A DNA stretch of 64,000 nucleotides from Pontibacter akesuensis (GCF_001611675.1 NZ_CP014766.1:1736001-1800000); one strand, 5' to 3'. Counted from the stretch's first letter, positions 15,303-26,280 are shown. Numbers and translations: made by a program. Notes: generated by a model from the sequence alone, not told the origin.

Positions 15303-16820
15303 ATGAAACTGCTGACTGCCACACAAACCAGGGAAGCCGACGCGTTCACCATAAAAGAAGAAGGCATCACCTCCACCGACCTGATGGAGCGGGCGGCCAG
15401 GGCGTTCACCTGCTGGTTCGAGAACAAATTTCCGCCGGGCCGGGAGGTGCACATTTTCTGCGGTCCCGGCAACAACGGCGGTGATGGGCTGGCGGTGGCG
15501 CGACTGCTGCACGGTCGCACCTACACGGTTAGGCTCTACCTTGTTGGCGACACAACCAATGCCTCTGATGATTTCAAAGTGAATCTGGAGCGCCTGCCGC
15601 ACGACCTGAAGCCGACACAACTGGCGCAGCAGGCCGCCATGCCGGAGTTGTCACAAAACGTTTGTGTGATCGACGCGCTCTTTGGCACCGGCCTCAACCG
15701 ACCCGTTACGGGCTTCTATGGCGGCGTGATCAACAGCCTGAACGACAGCGGCGCCTGCATCACCTCCATCGACATGCCCTCCGGCCTCTACACCGACAGC
15801 CAGACACCGGAGGAGGGAGCCATCATCAAGGCAAGCTACACGATCAGTTTTGAGCTGCCGAAGCTGGCTTTCCTGCTGCCTCAGCACGAGGAGTTTGTGG
15901 GCGAGTGGCATGTAGTGAAGATCGGGCTGAGCCAGCAGTTCCTCTCGGAGGTGCGTGCGGATTTGTGCTATACTACCCGGGAGGATGTGCAGCGCCTGAT
16001 CAGGCCGCGCAAAAAGTTTTCGCATAAGGGGATTTACGGGCACGCCTTGCTGCTCTGCGGGGGATACGGCAAGATTGGAGCCGCTGTGCTGGCCGCACGC
16101 GCCTGCCTGCGCAGCGGTGTTGGTTTACTAACCATACAGGCGCCACAGGCTGGATACATCATTCTGCAAACCGCCGTGCCCGAGGCTATGACGCTGACGG
16201 ACAAAAACCGCAGACACCTCTCAGAGCTTCCGCGGGAGATAGATAAATTTGATGTAATTGGCGTTGGCCCTGGTCTGGGCACTGAGCGGGTCACGAAAAC
16301 CGCTATCGGGCAACTGCTGGCCACCTCGCACCACCCGTTGGTGATCGATGCGGATGCCATCAACATTATTGCAGGCAGCGAAAAGTTGAAGGCACAGCTA
16401 CCGAAAAAAAAGGCCATATTTACGCCCCACCCAAAGGAGTTCGAGCGGCTGGTGGGTAAGGTAAAAAATGATTACGACCGCCTGCAGCACCTGCGCGAGT
16501 TTTGTGTCGAGTACCAATGCTACGTTACGCTGAAAGGTAGCCACACCGCCATCGGCACGCCGGAGGGCAAGGTATACTTTAACTCCACCGGCAACTCGGG
16601 CATGGCTACCGGCGGCACGGGCGATGTGCTGACGGGTATTGTTACAGCGCTGGTGGGGCAGGCTTATACTTTAGAAGAGGCCTGTTTGCTGGGTGTGTAC
16701 GTGCATGGCCTGGCGGCCGATCTGGCGCTGCACACGGTGGGCGCCATCTCCATGACGGCCTCCGATGTAATCGACCACCTGCCCAAGGCTTTCCTGCACC
16801 TCACCCGGCCAATGCCATAG
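15303..16820 (+). CDS. nnr: Bifunctional NAD(P)H-hydrate epimerase/dehydratase
   Basis: A 505-residue fusion that repairs damaged NAD(P)HX. The N-terminal YjeF_N domain (about 1-215) epimerises R/S-NAD(P)HX ('GPGNNGGDGLAVARLL' near 53-68, 'DALFGTGLNRPV' near 124). The C-terminal ribokinase-like domain (about 225-505) dehydrates the S form using ADP/ATP ('GVGPGLGTE' near 321, 'GMATGGTGDVLTGIV' near 434). Both halves look intact. Its last 20 nt overlap the 3' end of the convergent UbiA-like gene. Confidence 0.95.
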   Translation: MKLLTATQTREADAFTIKEEGITSTDLMERAARAFTCWFENKFPPGREVHIFCGPGNNGGDGLAVARLLHGRTYTVRLYLVGDTTNASDDFKVNLERLPHDLKPTQLAQQAAMPELSQNVCVIDALFGTGLNRPVTGFYGGVINSLNDSGACITSIDMPSGLYTDSQTPEEGAIIKASYTISFELPKLAFLLPQHEEFVGEWHVVKIGLSQQFLSEVRADLCYTTREDVQRLIRPRKKFSHKGIYGHALLLCGGYGKIGAAVLAARACLRSGVGLLTIQAPQAGYIILQTAVPEAMTLTDKNRRHLSELPREIDKFDVIGVGPGLGTERVTKTAIGQLLATSHHPLVIDADAINIIAGSEKLKAQLPKKKAIFTPHPKEFERLVGKVKNDYDRLQHLREFCVEYQCYVTLKGSHTAIGTPEGKVYFNSTGNSGMATGGTGDVLTGIVTALVGQAYTLEEACLLGVYVHGLAADLALHTVGAISMTASDVIDHLPKAFLHLTRPMP

Positions 16821-17721
16821 CGCCAAACACAAGCCCGGCGTGCAACAGCATCGCGCCATCCGCAAGTATAACGTAGTACATGCGGGGCCGATCCGTAGAA
16901 GACAACAGCACCACCACAGCTGCTGCTGCTGCACTTGCCACGAGCGCCCAAAGCACCAATCCGCTTTCGCTGTAAACCAGCACCAGCACATACAGCAGCA
17001 GCAGACCCAGCGATAGCAGTTTCGTATTTCGCACGCCGATCCAGCCCGGGAAGGTGAGCGTGTTTGTGTTTCGGTCGTATGTATAGTCGCGCACATCAAA
17101 CAGAAGGGCCAGGGCAAGTATAAAAAGGAAGCGCCTGAAGAACAGCCACAGTGCCTCCGGTTGCCATACCTGCATGCCCGCATCCAGCAGCGGTAGCATC
17201 GCCGTTACCACCGCCCATACATAGGCAATCAGGAAAACCTTCAGCAGGGGCACACTGCGCAGGGGCCGCACGCGCTTCTGCTTGTAAAGTATGGGCACGG
17301 TATAGCCGACCGAAATAATGGCCAGGTGCAGCAGGAACCACAGGTTTATCTTCAGGTCGAACCAAAAATAGACGACAACAGCGGCGGCTATACTTGCCAA
17401 GGCCAGAACAGCCAACGATTTTTTGTGGCGCAGGCTCCAAATTGAGTGGTTCCTGTCTATTGGCTGCCCCGGCCTGCGCAGCATACTTTGCACGCTGCTT
17501 AAGTTGTAGGTAAACAGCGTAGCCAGAAACACAAAGATGGCCATGGAGAGTGACAGCGGAAGCCCTGCCAGCAGGTATGTTTCCAGCGTAAGGGCAAAGG
17601 CGCAGCAGGAGATAAAGATGCTACTGTACAGCAGCCCTTCCAACAACTGGTACCATCCCCTTTGCCGGTACGGTTGCTCCTCTGCGCTTATGCTTCTGTT
17701 TGCCTCCATTGTCTCCTGCAA
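16801..17721 (-). CDS. UbiA-like polytopic membrane protein
   Basis: A 306-residue protein with about eight hydrophobic segments. The segment 'FDVRDYTYDRNTNTLTFPGW' (about 214-233) matches the second Asp-rich motif of UbiA prenyltransferases. The first motif, which should lie after the second helix, reads 'FTYNLSSVQ' and lacks the usual N/DxxxD pair. So it is UbiA-like, but prenyl transfer activity is doubtful or uses another site. The start could also be the second Met (17709). It is convergent with and overlaps nnr by 20 nt. Confidence 0.7.
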   Translation of the reverse strand: MQETMEANRSISAEEQPYRQRGWYQLLEGLLYSSIFISCCAFALTLETYLLAGLPLSLSMAIFVFLATLFTYNLSSVQSMLRRPGQPIDRNHSIWSLRHKKSLAVLALASIAAAVVVYFWFDLKINLWFLLHLAIISVGYTVPILYKQKRVRPLRSVPLLKVFLIAYVWAVVTAMLPLLDAGMQVWQPEALWLFFRRFLFILALALLFDVRDYTYDRNTNTLTFPGWIGVRNTKLLSLGLLLLYVLVLVYSESGLVLWALVASAAAAAVVVLLSSTDRPRMYYVILADGAMLLHAGLVFGAMALAG

Positions 17722-17775
17722 TTACGCAACAAATCACCCGCCAATCAAACCAGCTACTCAAGAGTGCCTAAAACG

Positions 17776-17810
17776 AAAAAGCCCGGCTTCGGAAATGTCC
17801 GGGCCGGGCT
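17776..17810 (-). terminator. Rho-independent terminator of ppa
   Basis: AGCCCGGC (17780-17787) pairs with GCCGGGCT (17803-17810), followed on the minus strand by TTTTTCG, 20 nt after the ppa stop. Confidence 0.85.
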
Positions 17811-17830
17811 TCTGGTTTAGTCGATTTTGA

Positions 17831-18412
17831 TTACAAGGCTTTCACTTTCTTCTGTGGCTCACCGAACGTGGTGTTGTACAGGTCGATGCTATCCTGAATG
17901 ATCTTGTAGGCGTGCTCACGGCCCAGGAACTGCTCCACGATCACCTCTTTGTTCTCCAGTTTCTTGTAGTCTTCGAAAAAGCGGCGCATCTCCAGCAGGG
18001 TGTGCGGCGGCAACTCAGAGATATCGTTGATGTGGCGCACCGACATGTCGTTATAGGCCACGGCGATGATCTTGTCATCCTCCTCGTTGTTGTCAATCAT
18101 CTGCATTACACCGATTACCTTGGCATCGATCAGGCACATCGGCTGCACATCAATTGAGCAGATCACCAGTATGTCTAAAGGGTCTTTATCATCGCAGTAG
18201 GTCTGTGGGATAAAGCCGTAATTGGCAGGGTAGTTCACCGATGAGAAAAGCACACGGTCCAGCTTAAGCATGCCGCTGTCTTTATCTAACTCATACTTTG
18301 CCTTTGAGCCTTTTGGTATTTCAATAATTGCGGTTAAAACCTCCGGCGCCGCGTCGCCATAGCGCACACTGTGCCATGGATTGTTGATGTCCTCCGTATT
18401 CTCCATTTTCAT
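17831..18412 (-). CDS. ppa: Inorganic pyrophosphatase (family I)
   Basis: A 193-residue soluble pyrophosphatase that hydrolyses PPi to phosphate and so drives biosynthetic reactions. The metal-binding signature '[12 protein letters not shown]' is present near 75-86, preceded by '[16 protein letters not shown]', and 'KIIAVAYND' follows. Length and motif match the type-I family. It lies 45 nt downstream of the PafA-like phosphatase gene on the same strand and could be co-transcribed; a strong terminator follows. Confidence 0.95.
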   Translation of the reverse strand: MKMENTEDINNPWHSVRYGDAAPEVLTAIIEIPKGSKAKYELDKDSGMLKLDRVLFSSVNYPANYGFIPQTYCDDKDPLDILVICSIDVQPMCLIDAKVIGVMQMIDNNEEDDKIIAVAYNDMSVRHINDISELPPHTLLEMRRFFEDYKKLENKEVIVEQFLGREHAYKIIQDSIDLYNTTFGEPQKKVKAL

Positions 18413-18457
18413 CTTTGTTTTAATGCGCCGTCTATTTTTCTTCTTCAGGCGCTATGG

Positions 18458-20167
18458 TTATTTCATATATACTTGCAAGGGTTGCCCTATACTTCCGTTT
18501 GGCTCCTGTATGTAAAGCCAGGCCGCAAGTGTGGCAGCAATATCTGACACGGCCACAGCGGCATCGCTCTCGCCGGGCTGCACCTTCCAGCCGTACCATA
18601 CCAGTGGCACGTGCGTGTCGTAGTTCGAGTAGGAGCCGTGCGTGGTGCCTGTGCGGCCGTTGTAGCCTTCAAACCACCCCGGCTCCAGCAGCAGGATCAC
18701 ATCGCCGGAGCGCCTGGCGTTGTAGCCGTTCTCCACACGAGCCATCATGCCTGCGCCCCAGTTGCCGCCCTGAATTTTGGAGGCCGTCACCGTGCGCATC
18801 ACACCATCAAAGCGCAGTACGTAGTCGGCTACCCGCTGCTGCACGTCTTCCAGGCTAAGCTTCTTGCTCTCGATCAGGCTGCGGTTCAGGTAAATCTGCT
18901 GGTTCATGTAGCGCTCCACCCAGTCCCCCTTCCCGTACAGCTCGTCCAGGAAAAGGTCCGTTGAGTCACGCACTGTCTTCGACACGGCCAACCCGGATGG
19001 TGCCTTCAAGCTTGCCAGGTAGTCCGGCACGTGGGCAGCGCCGTGGTCAGAGGTAAGGAAAAACAGCACCTCGCCTTTTCCCACTTCATTCTCAATCTTG
19101 CTGATCAGCTCTGCCATTTCCTTGTCCAGACGCAGGAATACGTCTTCAGCCTCGATAGAGTTTGGCCCAAAGGTATGGCCTACGTAATCGGGCGTCGAAA
19201 AGCTAATTGTCAGGAAATCCGTTACCTCGTCTTTCCCCAGTTCCTCCGCTTGCAAAGCAGCAAGGGCAAAATCTTTGGTAAAGGTGTTACCTGCCGGTAT
19301 TGAGCGAAGCAGTTCAAAGTCATCTCCGCGCATTGCCGGTATATTGTGCGGGAAAACAGGCTTCTCCTCGCCCGACAGTGTACCTTCCCAGCTAACGTCA
19401 TCAGCGGTGCTTTCGGTGTACTGCGCGATGGGCAACAGTGTTTCCCAAGGCTCGCTCAGGTACTTATCCGCCAGTTTTCGCTCGTTAAACGCCTGTACCC
19501 AGGCCGGCAATTGTTCCTTATAAAACGTGCTCGTGATCCAGTTTCCCGATTCTGAGTCGAACCAGTACGCACCGTTTGCCAGATGGCCCGCCGGAAGTAT
19601 GGAGCCGCGGTCTTTCAGCGCGACACCCACCACTTTAGCGCCCATGTTTGTAGCCAGCTTCAGTTCGTCGGTAATTGTAGTTGTCTTCAGATTTTCGGGC
19701 GACATTTGCCCAGCGGTGGAAGTGCTGCCTACCGTTTGCACTGATTTGTCCTCCACGCAGTACATCGTTGCCTTCTGGTCGCGCTCATACCAGCTGTTGC
19801 CCACAATTCCGTTTATGGCAGGCACACTGCCTGTGTAGATCGACGCATGGCCCGGGCCTGTATAGGTGGGCACATAGCTGTACTGGGTGTTCTTAAAATT
19901 GAAACCCTGAGCAAGCAGCTTCTTGAATCCTTCGTTGCCATACTTGCTCCAATAGCGATACAGGTAATCGTACCGCATCTGGTCTACCACTATCCCTACC
20001 ACCAGCTTTGGGCGGTTGGCTATCGGGTCCAGGCTTGCTGTAGCAACAGCTGCTGTACCGGTCGAAGCAGTTGGGGTGGTGGCACTGGCACAGGCACTAA
20101 GTATAAGCAGGCAACAAGCTGCCGCCTTTATCCATACGCTCTGTTTCAGTTGATGTATGTTGATCAT
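18458..20167 (-). CDS. PafA-like alkaline phosphatase superfamily lipoprotein
   Basis: A 569-residue phosphatase with a lipoprotein-like signal ('LLILSACAS', Cys26). Active-site elements match the PafA type: metal Asp in 'IVVDQMRYDY' (D62), a threonine nucleophile in 'YVPTYTGPGHASIYTG' (T103 by spacing), N124 in 'VGNSWYERD', K185/R187 in 'ALKDRGS', then 'STPDYVGHTFG', 'TSDHGAAH' and 'TTHGSYSNYDTHVP'. It should be an exported, probably zinc-dependent phosphomonoesterase scavenging phosphate. Neighbouring ppa also yields phosphate. No Pho-box could be recognised. Confidence 0.88.
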   Translation of the reverse strand: MINIHQLKQSVWIKAAACCLLILSACASATTPTASTGTAAVATASLDPIANRPKLVVGIVVDQMRYDYLYRYWSKYGNEGFKKLLAQGFNFKNTQYSYVPTYTGPGHASIYTGSVPAINGIVGNSWYERDQKATMYCVEDKSVQTVGSTSTAGQMSPENLKTTTITDELKLATNMGAKVVGVALKDRGSILPAGHLANGAYWFDSESGNWITSTFYKEQLPAWVQAFNERKLADKYLSEPWETLLPIAQYTESTADDVSWEGTLSGEEKPVFPHNIPAMRGDDFELLRSIPAGNTFTKDFALAALQAEELGKDEVTDFLTISFSTPDYVGHTFGPNSIEAEDVFLRLDKEMAELISKIENEVGKGEVLFFLTSDHGAAHVPDYLASLKAPSGLAVSKTVRDSTDLFLDELYGKGDWVERYMNQQIYLNRSLIESKKLSLEDVQQRVADYVLRFDGVMRTVTASKIQGGNWGAGMMARVENGYNARRSGDVILLLEPGWFEGYNGRTGTTHGSYSNYDTHVPLVWYGWKVQPGESDAAVAVSDIAATLAAWLYIQEPNGSIGQPLQVYMK

Positions 20168-20187
20168 GTTGTATCAGTTAGCTGCTG

Positions 20188-20195
20188 CAAATATA
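20188..20195 (-). promoter_or_regulatory. Candidate -7 element of the PafA-like gene
   Basis: TATATTTG on the minus strand matches TAnnTTTG and lies 20 nt before the ATG at 20167. No TTTG is found at the -33 distance. Confidence 0.45.
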
Positions 20196-20280
20196 ACAGG
20201 TGCTTCGCTGGAATCTGTTCCGGGTAGAAACACAGCTGTTATTTTACAATTTGTTAACAGGTTCCTCAGCAGGGGTACCC

Positions 20281-20322
20281 TCAAAAAATAAGCAGCGCCC
20301 ACCTGTGCTGATGGGCGCTGCT
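20281..20322 (-). terminator. Terminator of the ATP synthase operon
   Basis: AGCAGCGCCC (20291-20300) pairs perfectly with GGGCGCTGCT (20313-20322). On the minus strand it is followed by TATTTTTTGA. It is 20 nt after the atpG stop. Confidence 0.88.
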
Positions 20323-20342
20323 GTATTGCTTTTGGAAGCTTT

Positions 20343-21233
20343 TTACTTGGCTGCTAAGGCCTCGGCACCACCCACGATCTCGAGGATCTCCTTGGTGATG
20401 GCCGCCTGGCGCGTCCTGTTATAAGTCAGCTTCAGTTCTTTTATCAGTTCCCCGGCGTTTTCCGTTGCCTTGTCCATGGCGGTCATACGGGCACCATGCT
20501 CAGAGGCATTCGACTCCAGCACCGCCTTGTACACCTGGATCTTAAGCGACTTTGGAATCAGCTCCAGTATGATTTCTTCTTTAGAAGGCTCAAACGTATA
20601 GTCAACCAACATAGCGGAAGCATCCACTTCCTCAGCCGGCTTCTCCTCAATTGGCAGGAACTGCTCCTGGCGCACAATCTGAGTTGCCACGTTTTTGAAC
20701 TCGTTATAAACCAGGTCTACCTGGTCAAACTCACGGTTTACGAAACCAGCCATGGCGCGCTCTGCAGCGGTACGCACTTCATCAAAAGTAAGTGTGCCGA
20801 ACAGGTTAGCGTAATCGCTGATCACATTCATGCCTCTCTTCTTGAAAGCGTCATTCCCCTTGCGGCCAATGGTCAGTATGGTTACTCTACCGGCATCAAA
20901 CTGGGCGCTGTACTTGCTCTGAATAAGTGACATCACACCTTTCACGATGTTCGAGTTAAAGGCGCCAGCCAATCCACGGTCAGAGGTTACGGCAATGATC
21001 AGCACGCTGTTCACGTCACGCTTCTGGGCATACTGGTTGTCCACAGCACCCTCCGTCATCGAAGACAGGTTTGTCAGGATACCGCTCAAGCGCTGTGCGT
21101 AAGGGCGCATGCGCATAATAGCATCCTGGGAGCGTCTTAACTTAGCAGCCGACACCATTTTCATGGCTTTGGTGATCTGCTGTGTCGACGACACCGATAC
21201 AATGCGGTTTCTTACCTCTTTTAAACTTGCCAT
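20343..21233 (-). CDS. atpG: F1 ATP synthase subunit gamma
   Basis: A 296-residue central-stalk subunit that rotates inside the catalytic hexamer. The N-terminal coiled-coil 'ITKAMKMVSAAKLRRSQDAI' (20-39) and the C-terminal 'LKLTYNRTRQAAITKEILEI' (about 267-286) are the family signatures. It is the last gene of the minus-strand atp cluster and is followed by a strong terminator. Unlike the common bacterial order, no atpD/atpC follows. Confidence 0.97.
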   Translation of the reverse strand: MASLKEVRNRIVSVSSTQQITKAMKMVSAAKLRRSQDAIMRMRPYAQRLSGILTNLSSMTEGAVDNQYAQKRDVNSVLIIAVTSDRGLAGAFNSNIVKGVMSLIQSKYSAQFDAGRVTILTIGRKGNDAFKKRGMNVISDYANLFGTLTFDEVRTAAERAMAGFVNREFDQVDLVYNEFKNVATQIVRQEQFLPIEEKPAEEVDASAMLVDYTFEPSKEEIILELIPKSLKIQVYKAVLESNASEHGARMTAMDKATENAGELIKELKLTYNRTRQAAITKEILEIVGGAEALAAK

Positions 21234-21303
21234 ACTGTTGTTATAAGCATAAAATCGGGAGTTAAAAGCTTGCTGCTCCTAACTCCCAATTCCTAGACTA
21301 TGA

Positions 21304-22884
<1,581 letters not shown>

Positions 22885-22886
22885 GA

Positions 22887-23444
22887 TTATAGTTTATTGA
22901 TGTATGGGTTGTCTTTAAAATTATTCTTCAGCTTGCGAAGTGTGTTCTTCACAGAGCTGTCAATCTGTTTGTCACCAACACGCAGCACAAAGCCACCGAT
23001 CAGTGAAGGGTCTACACGCTCAATCAATTCAATACGCTTGCCCGTCTCGGCTACCAGGCGCTGGCCCAGTTCGTCGCGCAGTGCAGGAGAAAGTGGAACC
23101 GCAGATGTTACCTCTGCTGTTTGTATTCCTTTTTCTTCTCTGTACTGGTCCTGAAAAGCCACCGCAACGGCCTCCAAGGCTGACTCCCGGTTCTTTTGTG
23201 CCACCAGGTTGAAAAACTTCAGCGTCAGGTCCTGTACTTTGCCTTTAAAAACGGCATTGATCACCGCCAGCTTCTTATCTGACTTTACAATCGGGTTCTG
23301 CAGCAGCAGCTGGAAATCGCGGTTTTGGGAAACTACCTGAGAGAACAGTTGCATATCGGCGTTCACCTGCTCCAACTCGTCTCTTTCGATAGCCAGCTCA
23401 AGCAGTGATTTCGCGTATCTCGAAGCAACTCTAATTTCTGACAT
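22887..23444 (-). CDS. atpH: F1 ATP synthase subunit delta
   Basis: A 185-residue OSCP-type subunit linking F1 to the peripheral stalk. The N-terminal helical domain '[20 protein letters not shown]' and the C-terminal '[20 protein letters not shown]' near 149-168 are characteristic. It lies between atpF and atpA; its stop is 2 nt from the atpA start, suggesting tight coupling. Confidence 0.95.
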   Translation of the reverse strand: MSEIRVASRYAKSLLELAIERDELEQVNADMQLFSQVVSQNRDFQLLLQNPIVKSDKKLAVINAVFKGKVQDLTLKFFNLVAQKNRESALEAVAVAFQDQYREEKGIQTAEVTSAVPLSPALRDELGQRLVAETGKRIELIERVDPSLIGGFVLRVGDKQIDSSVKNTLRKLKNNFKDNPYINKL

Positions 23445-23498
23445 AGTGCTTGTTTATAAGACAATGATGCTGCCGCGGCAGTTCACCGTTTATGTTTT

Positions 23499-23993
23499 TT
23501 AGTTAAGCGTTACTTCACGAATGTAATCCTGTGCCAGTGCCTGCTGTGCGTTCTTGTCGCTCAGCTCACGTCGCAGGATCTGCTCGGCAATCTCAAGCGA
23601 CAACGAAGCTGCCATGTTCTTCACTTCCGTGATAGCGGCCTGCTTTTCGTTTTCAATCGCCTCACGCGCCTGTACAATCATGCGGGCACCTTCTTCGTTC
23701 GCCTTCTGTCTTGCCGCCTCAATCATGTTGTTGCCAGCCTCATTGGCCTCTGTCAGGATCTTGTCGCGCTCCAGACGAGCCTCAGCCAAAAGCTTCTCGT
23801 TGTCGGCTTTCAGCGACTGCATCTCCAGTTTCGCTTTCTCAGCAGAACGGAGCGCCTCCTCGATAGAGTTTTCACGCTCGTTAAGCGCCTGCATGATCGG
23901 CTTCCAAGCAAACTTCGAAAGCAGGAACAGCACGATCAAGAACGTTACTACCTGCCAGAAAATCAGACCTATACCCGGGGTTACTAATTCCAT
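23499..23993 (-). CDS. atpF: F0 ATP synthase subunit b
   Basis: A 164-residue peripheral-stalk subunit with one N-terminal membrane helix ('IGLIFWQVVTFLIVLFLLSK', about 8-27) followed by a long charged coiled coil (about 35-150) that dimerises and reaches delta. Length is usual. It is separated from atpE by 137 nt containing a strong stem-loop, unusual for this otherwise compact operon. Confidence 0.95.
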   Translation of the reverse strand: MELVTPGIGLIFWQVVTFLIVLFLLSKFAWKPIMQALNERENSIEEALRSAEKAKLEMQSLKADNEKLLAEARLERDKILTEANEAGNNMIEAARQKANEEGARMIVQAREAIENEKQAAITEVKNMAASLSLEIAEQILRRELSDKNAQQALAQDYIREVTLN

Positions 23994-24086
23994 TGTCTAT
24001 GTAAGTTGAATACTCGTTTCTTTTTAAATGCCTGCACTGGTTGCGGCAGGCGCTTTAACTATAACTACTGGAATCTCTGAACTCAT

Positions 24087-24109
24087 CGTCCGGACCATTC
24101 GTCCGGACG
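24087..24109 (-). other. Intercistronic stem-loop between atpE and atpF
   Basis: CGTCCGGAC (24087-24095) pairs perfectly with GTCCGGACG (24101-24109) around a 5-nt loop, 22 nt downstream of the atpE stop and about 95 nt upstream of atpF. There is no T tract, so it is not a classical terminator. It is well placed to stabilise the upstream mRNA or partly attenuate transcription. Function is inference. Confidence 0.65.
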
Positions 24110-24130
24110 TGAGATCAGCAAAAGCTATTA

Positions 24131-24409
<279 letters not shown>

Positions 24410-24431
24410 TTAAAAAAAATAAAAATTCAGA

Positions 24432-25463
24432 TTAATGCGCGTCCCCGTGGCCTAAGTCGCCAACATGATCGTGCTCTTCTACCGCGCCGCCAATGTACAT
24501 GGCAGAAAGCAGCGTGAAGATGTATGCCTGCAGCAGCGCCACGAACAACTCCAGGAAGTTCATGAACACGGCAAAGGCTACGCTAAGTGGCCCTACAGCT
24601 ACACTCTCGAAAATAAAGATCAAGCTGAACAGGGAAAGAATGATGATGTGACCCGCCGTGATGTTTGCGAAGAGACGCACCATCAGCGAGAAAGGCTTTG
24701 TGAATATACCGATCAGTTCCACAGGAATCATGATGGGAGCAAGCCATTTCGGCACACCTGGTGTCGCGAAGATGTGACCCCAGTAGCTCTTATTGCCGCT
24801 GAACACTGTTATCAAAAGCGTTAGAGTGGCCAGAACAAGCGTTACAGCAATGTTACCAGTCAGGTTAGCACCACCCGGCATCAGGCCCAGCAGGTTGTTA
24901 AACCAGATAAAGAAGAACACCGTCAGCAGGTAAGGCATGTAGCGCTCATACTTCGGGCCGATGTTCGCCTTCGCGATCTCATCACGCACAAAGATGATGA
25001 TCGGCTCAAAGAAAGACTGAATACCTTTTGGCGCCTTTCCTTTGTTGCTGCCATAACGGCCGGCAATCACAAAGAAAACAACCATTAGCAACACCACACT
25101 AAGAAGCAAAGAAGCTACGTTTTTAGTGATAGAGAAGTCGTAAAGGCCTGCGTGATCCTCGAGCGGCTCACCCGCCTCGTTTACACGAATAATGTGGCCG
25201 TGGTTGATAGCGTACCCGTTATAAGGCACCAACTCGTGGTTCTCGTTGTAGAAATTACTTGAAGAGAATACCTCCAGATTACCGTTATCGAGCAGTATAA
25301 CCGGCAGGTAAAGAACAGCGCCATCAGCAAAGTGCCAGGTGTAATCATCTGCAATGTGATGCATGATCATGTCGCCGGGCTTGAACTCCCCACCTTCTTC
25401 AGCGGCTTTAACGTTTGCAGTGAGCGCGAGAAAGGAAAACAGTAAAATAAATAACTTCTTCAT
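24432..25463 (-). CDS. atpB: F0 ATP synthase subunit a
   Basis: A 343-residue subunit a, longer than the roughly 270 of E. coli because of an N-terminal signal-peptide-like segment ('MKKLFILLFSFLALTANVKA') and a 90-residue polar extension, as in other Bacteroidota. The core has about five membrane helices including the essential-arginine helix 'IGIFTKPFSLMVRLFANITA' and the C-terminal 'LFVALLQAYIFTLLSAMYIG'. The His-rich tail ('EEHDHVGDLGHGDAH') is also notable. It forms the proton half-channels with atpE. Confidence 0.95.
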   Translation of the reverse strand: MKKLFILLFSFLALTANVKAAEEGGEFKPGDMIMHHIADDYTWHFADGAVLYLPVILLDNGNLEVFSSSNFYNENHELVPYNGYAINHGHIIRVNEAGEPLEDHAGLYDFSITKNVASLLLSVVLLMVVFFVIAGRYGSNKGKAPKGIQSFFEPIIIFVRDEIAKANIGPKYERYMPYLLTVFFFIWFNNLLGLMPGGANLTGNIAVTLVLATLTLLITVFSGNKSYWGHIFATPGVPKWLAPIMIPVELIGIFTKPFSLMVRLFANITAGHIIILSLFSLIFIFESVAVGPLSVAFAVFMNFLELFVALLQAYIFTLLSAMYIGGAVEEHDHVGDLGHGDAH

Positions 25464-25501
25464 TAAGAGAGATTTAGAAGTAAACTCCGTTTGGTCGAAC
25501 T

Positions 25502-25891
25502 TTATACTTCGTTATGCTTTTTCAATTGCGGTGCGAAGTTAGCCAATATGCTGTAAATTTCAAACCCGGTGTACACGAAATACAAAACAAAAAAGTTTAA
25601 AACGAACGCCATACGTCCTTCCTCAAAGAACCAGGCATAGATGCCGACCACCCCCAGACTCATCAGCATCCGGAAACCCATGGAGGCGAAATAATATGCC
25701 TGGAAATTATCCGGGTCGTTCTTGTATCCTAACTGGGTCAGGTAGTAGGTAAAACCCGTGATCAAAATAAAGAAAAGCAGGATGTACCAGACGTATGGGT
25801 GCACCAGCGCATAGCCGGTAAACTGCAGCAAGGCCCCTGTGATCACACAAAGTATGGCTGTCAGGAAAAACAGGTTTCGAATGAACTTCAC
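25502..25891 (-). CDS. Four-helix membrane protein of the atp operon
   Basis: A 129-residue hydrophobic protein with about four membrane segments (near 7-28, 33-51, 67-87, 93-115) and a short polar C-terminus. It lies between an AtpZ/AtpI-type gene and atpB, 4 nt after the former, so it belongs to the ATP synthase operon. By position and size it may be the Bacteroidota counterpart of AtpI, which helps assemble the c-ring; the sequence alone does not prove it. Confidence 0.7.
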   Translation of the reverse strand: MKFIRNLFFLTAILCVITGALLQFTGYALVHPYVWYILLFFILITGFTYYLTQLGYKNDPDNFQAYYFASMGFRMLMSLGVVGIYAWFFEEGRMAFVLNFFVLYFVYTGFEIYSILANFAPQLKKHNEV

Positions 25892-25895
25892 GCTT

Positions 25896-26147
25896 CTACT
25901 TATTTTTGGTAATGGATATAATTGTCAGGACCATGGTGGCCACTACGGCTACCAGCAGCAGCACAATTGTAAACCAGGGCTGCTTGTTGCCCATGTACTC
26001 GTCCAGCTCCTGCCCGGCCCAAGCCGCCAGCAAAAGCGCACCGATCATCTGAAACGCCATGCCCGAGTATTTCACATAAGGCTTGATGTTATCCTGGCGC
26101 TGCTTCTCAGGCTTGTCCTCTTTATCGGGCGATGATGGTGTGGTCAT
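25896..26147 (-). CDS. AtpZ/AtpI-family protein
   Basis: An 83-residue protein with a charged N-terminus and two membrane helices ('YSGMAFQMIGALLLAAWAGQ', about 27-46, and 'FTIVLLLVAVVATMVLTI', about 58-75). The pattern 'Y..M.FQM......AWAGQELD' is that of the AtpZ/AtpI family, first gene of many atp operons and linked to c-ring assembly or ion transport. It starts right after a -7-like element and leads the operon. Confidence 0.82.
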   Translation of the reverse strand: MTTPSSPDKEDKPEKQRQDNIKPYVKYSGMAFQMIGALLLAAWAGQELDEYMGNKQPWFTIVLLLVAVVATMVLTIISITKNK

Positions 26148-26162
26148 ATGCTTTTAGTTTTG

Positions 26163-26196
26163 CAAAGGTACTCCTTTTTATGACGCCAGCAGCAAC
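26163..26196 (-). promoter_or_regulatory. Candidate promoter of the ATP synthase operon
   Basis: TACCTTTG (26163-26170, minus strand) matches TAnnTTTG and a GTTG (26193-26196) lies 22 nt further upstream. The predicted start is only about 10 nt before the ATG at 26147, giving a very short leader. Confidence 0.5.
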
Positions 26197-26280
26197 AGCA
26201 TCAGGAGCCTGTTAAAGTATGCCGTGCCTGAAACCAATTACGATTTTGTATAGTTCAATAGCAGGCTGTAAAACAGCCTC

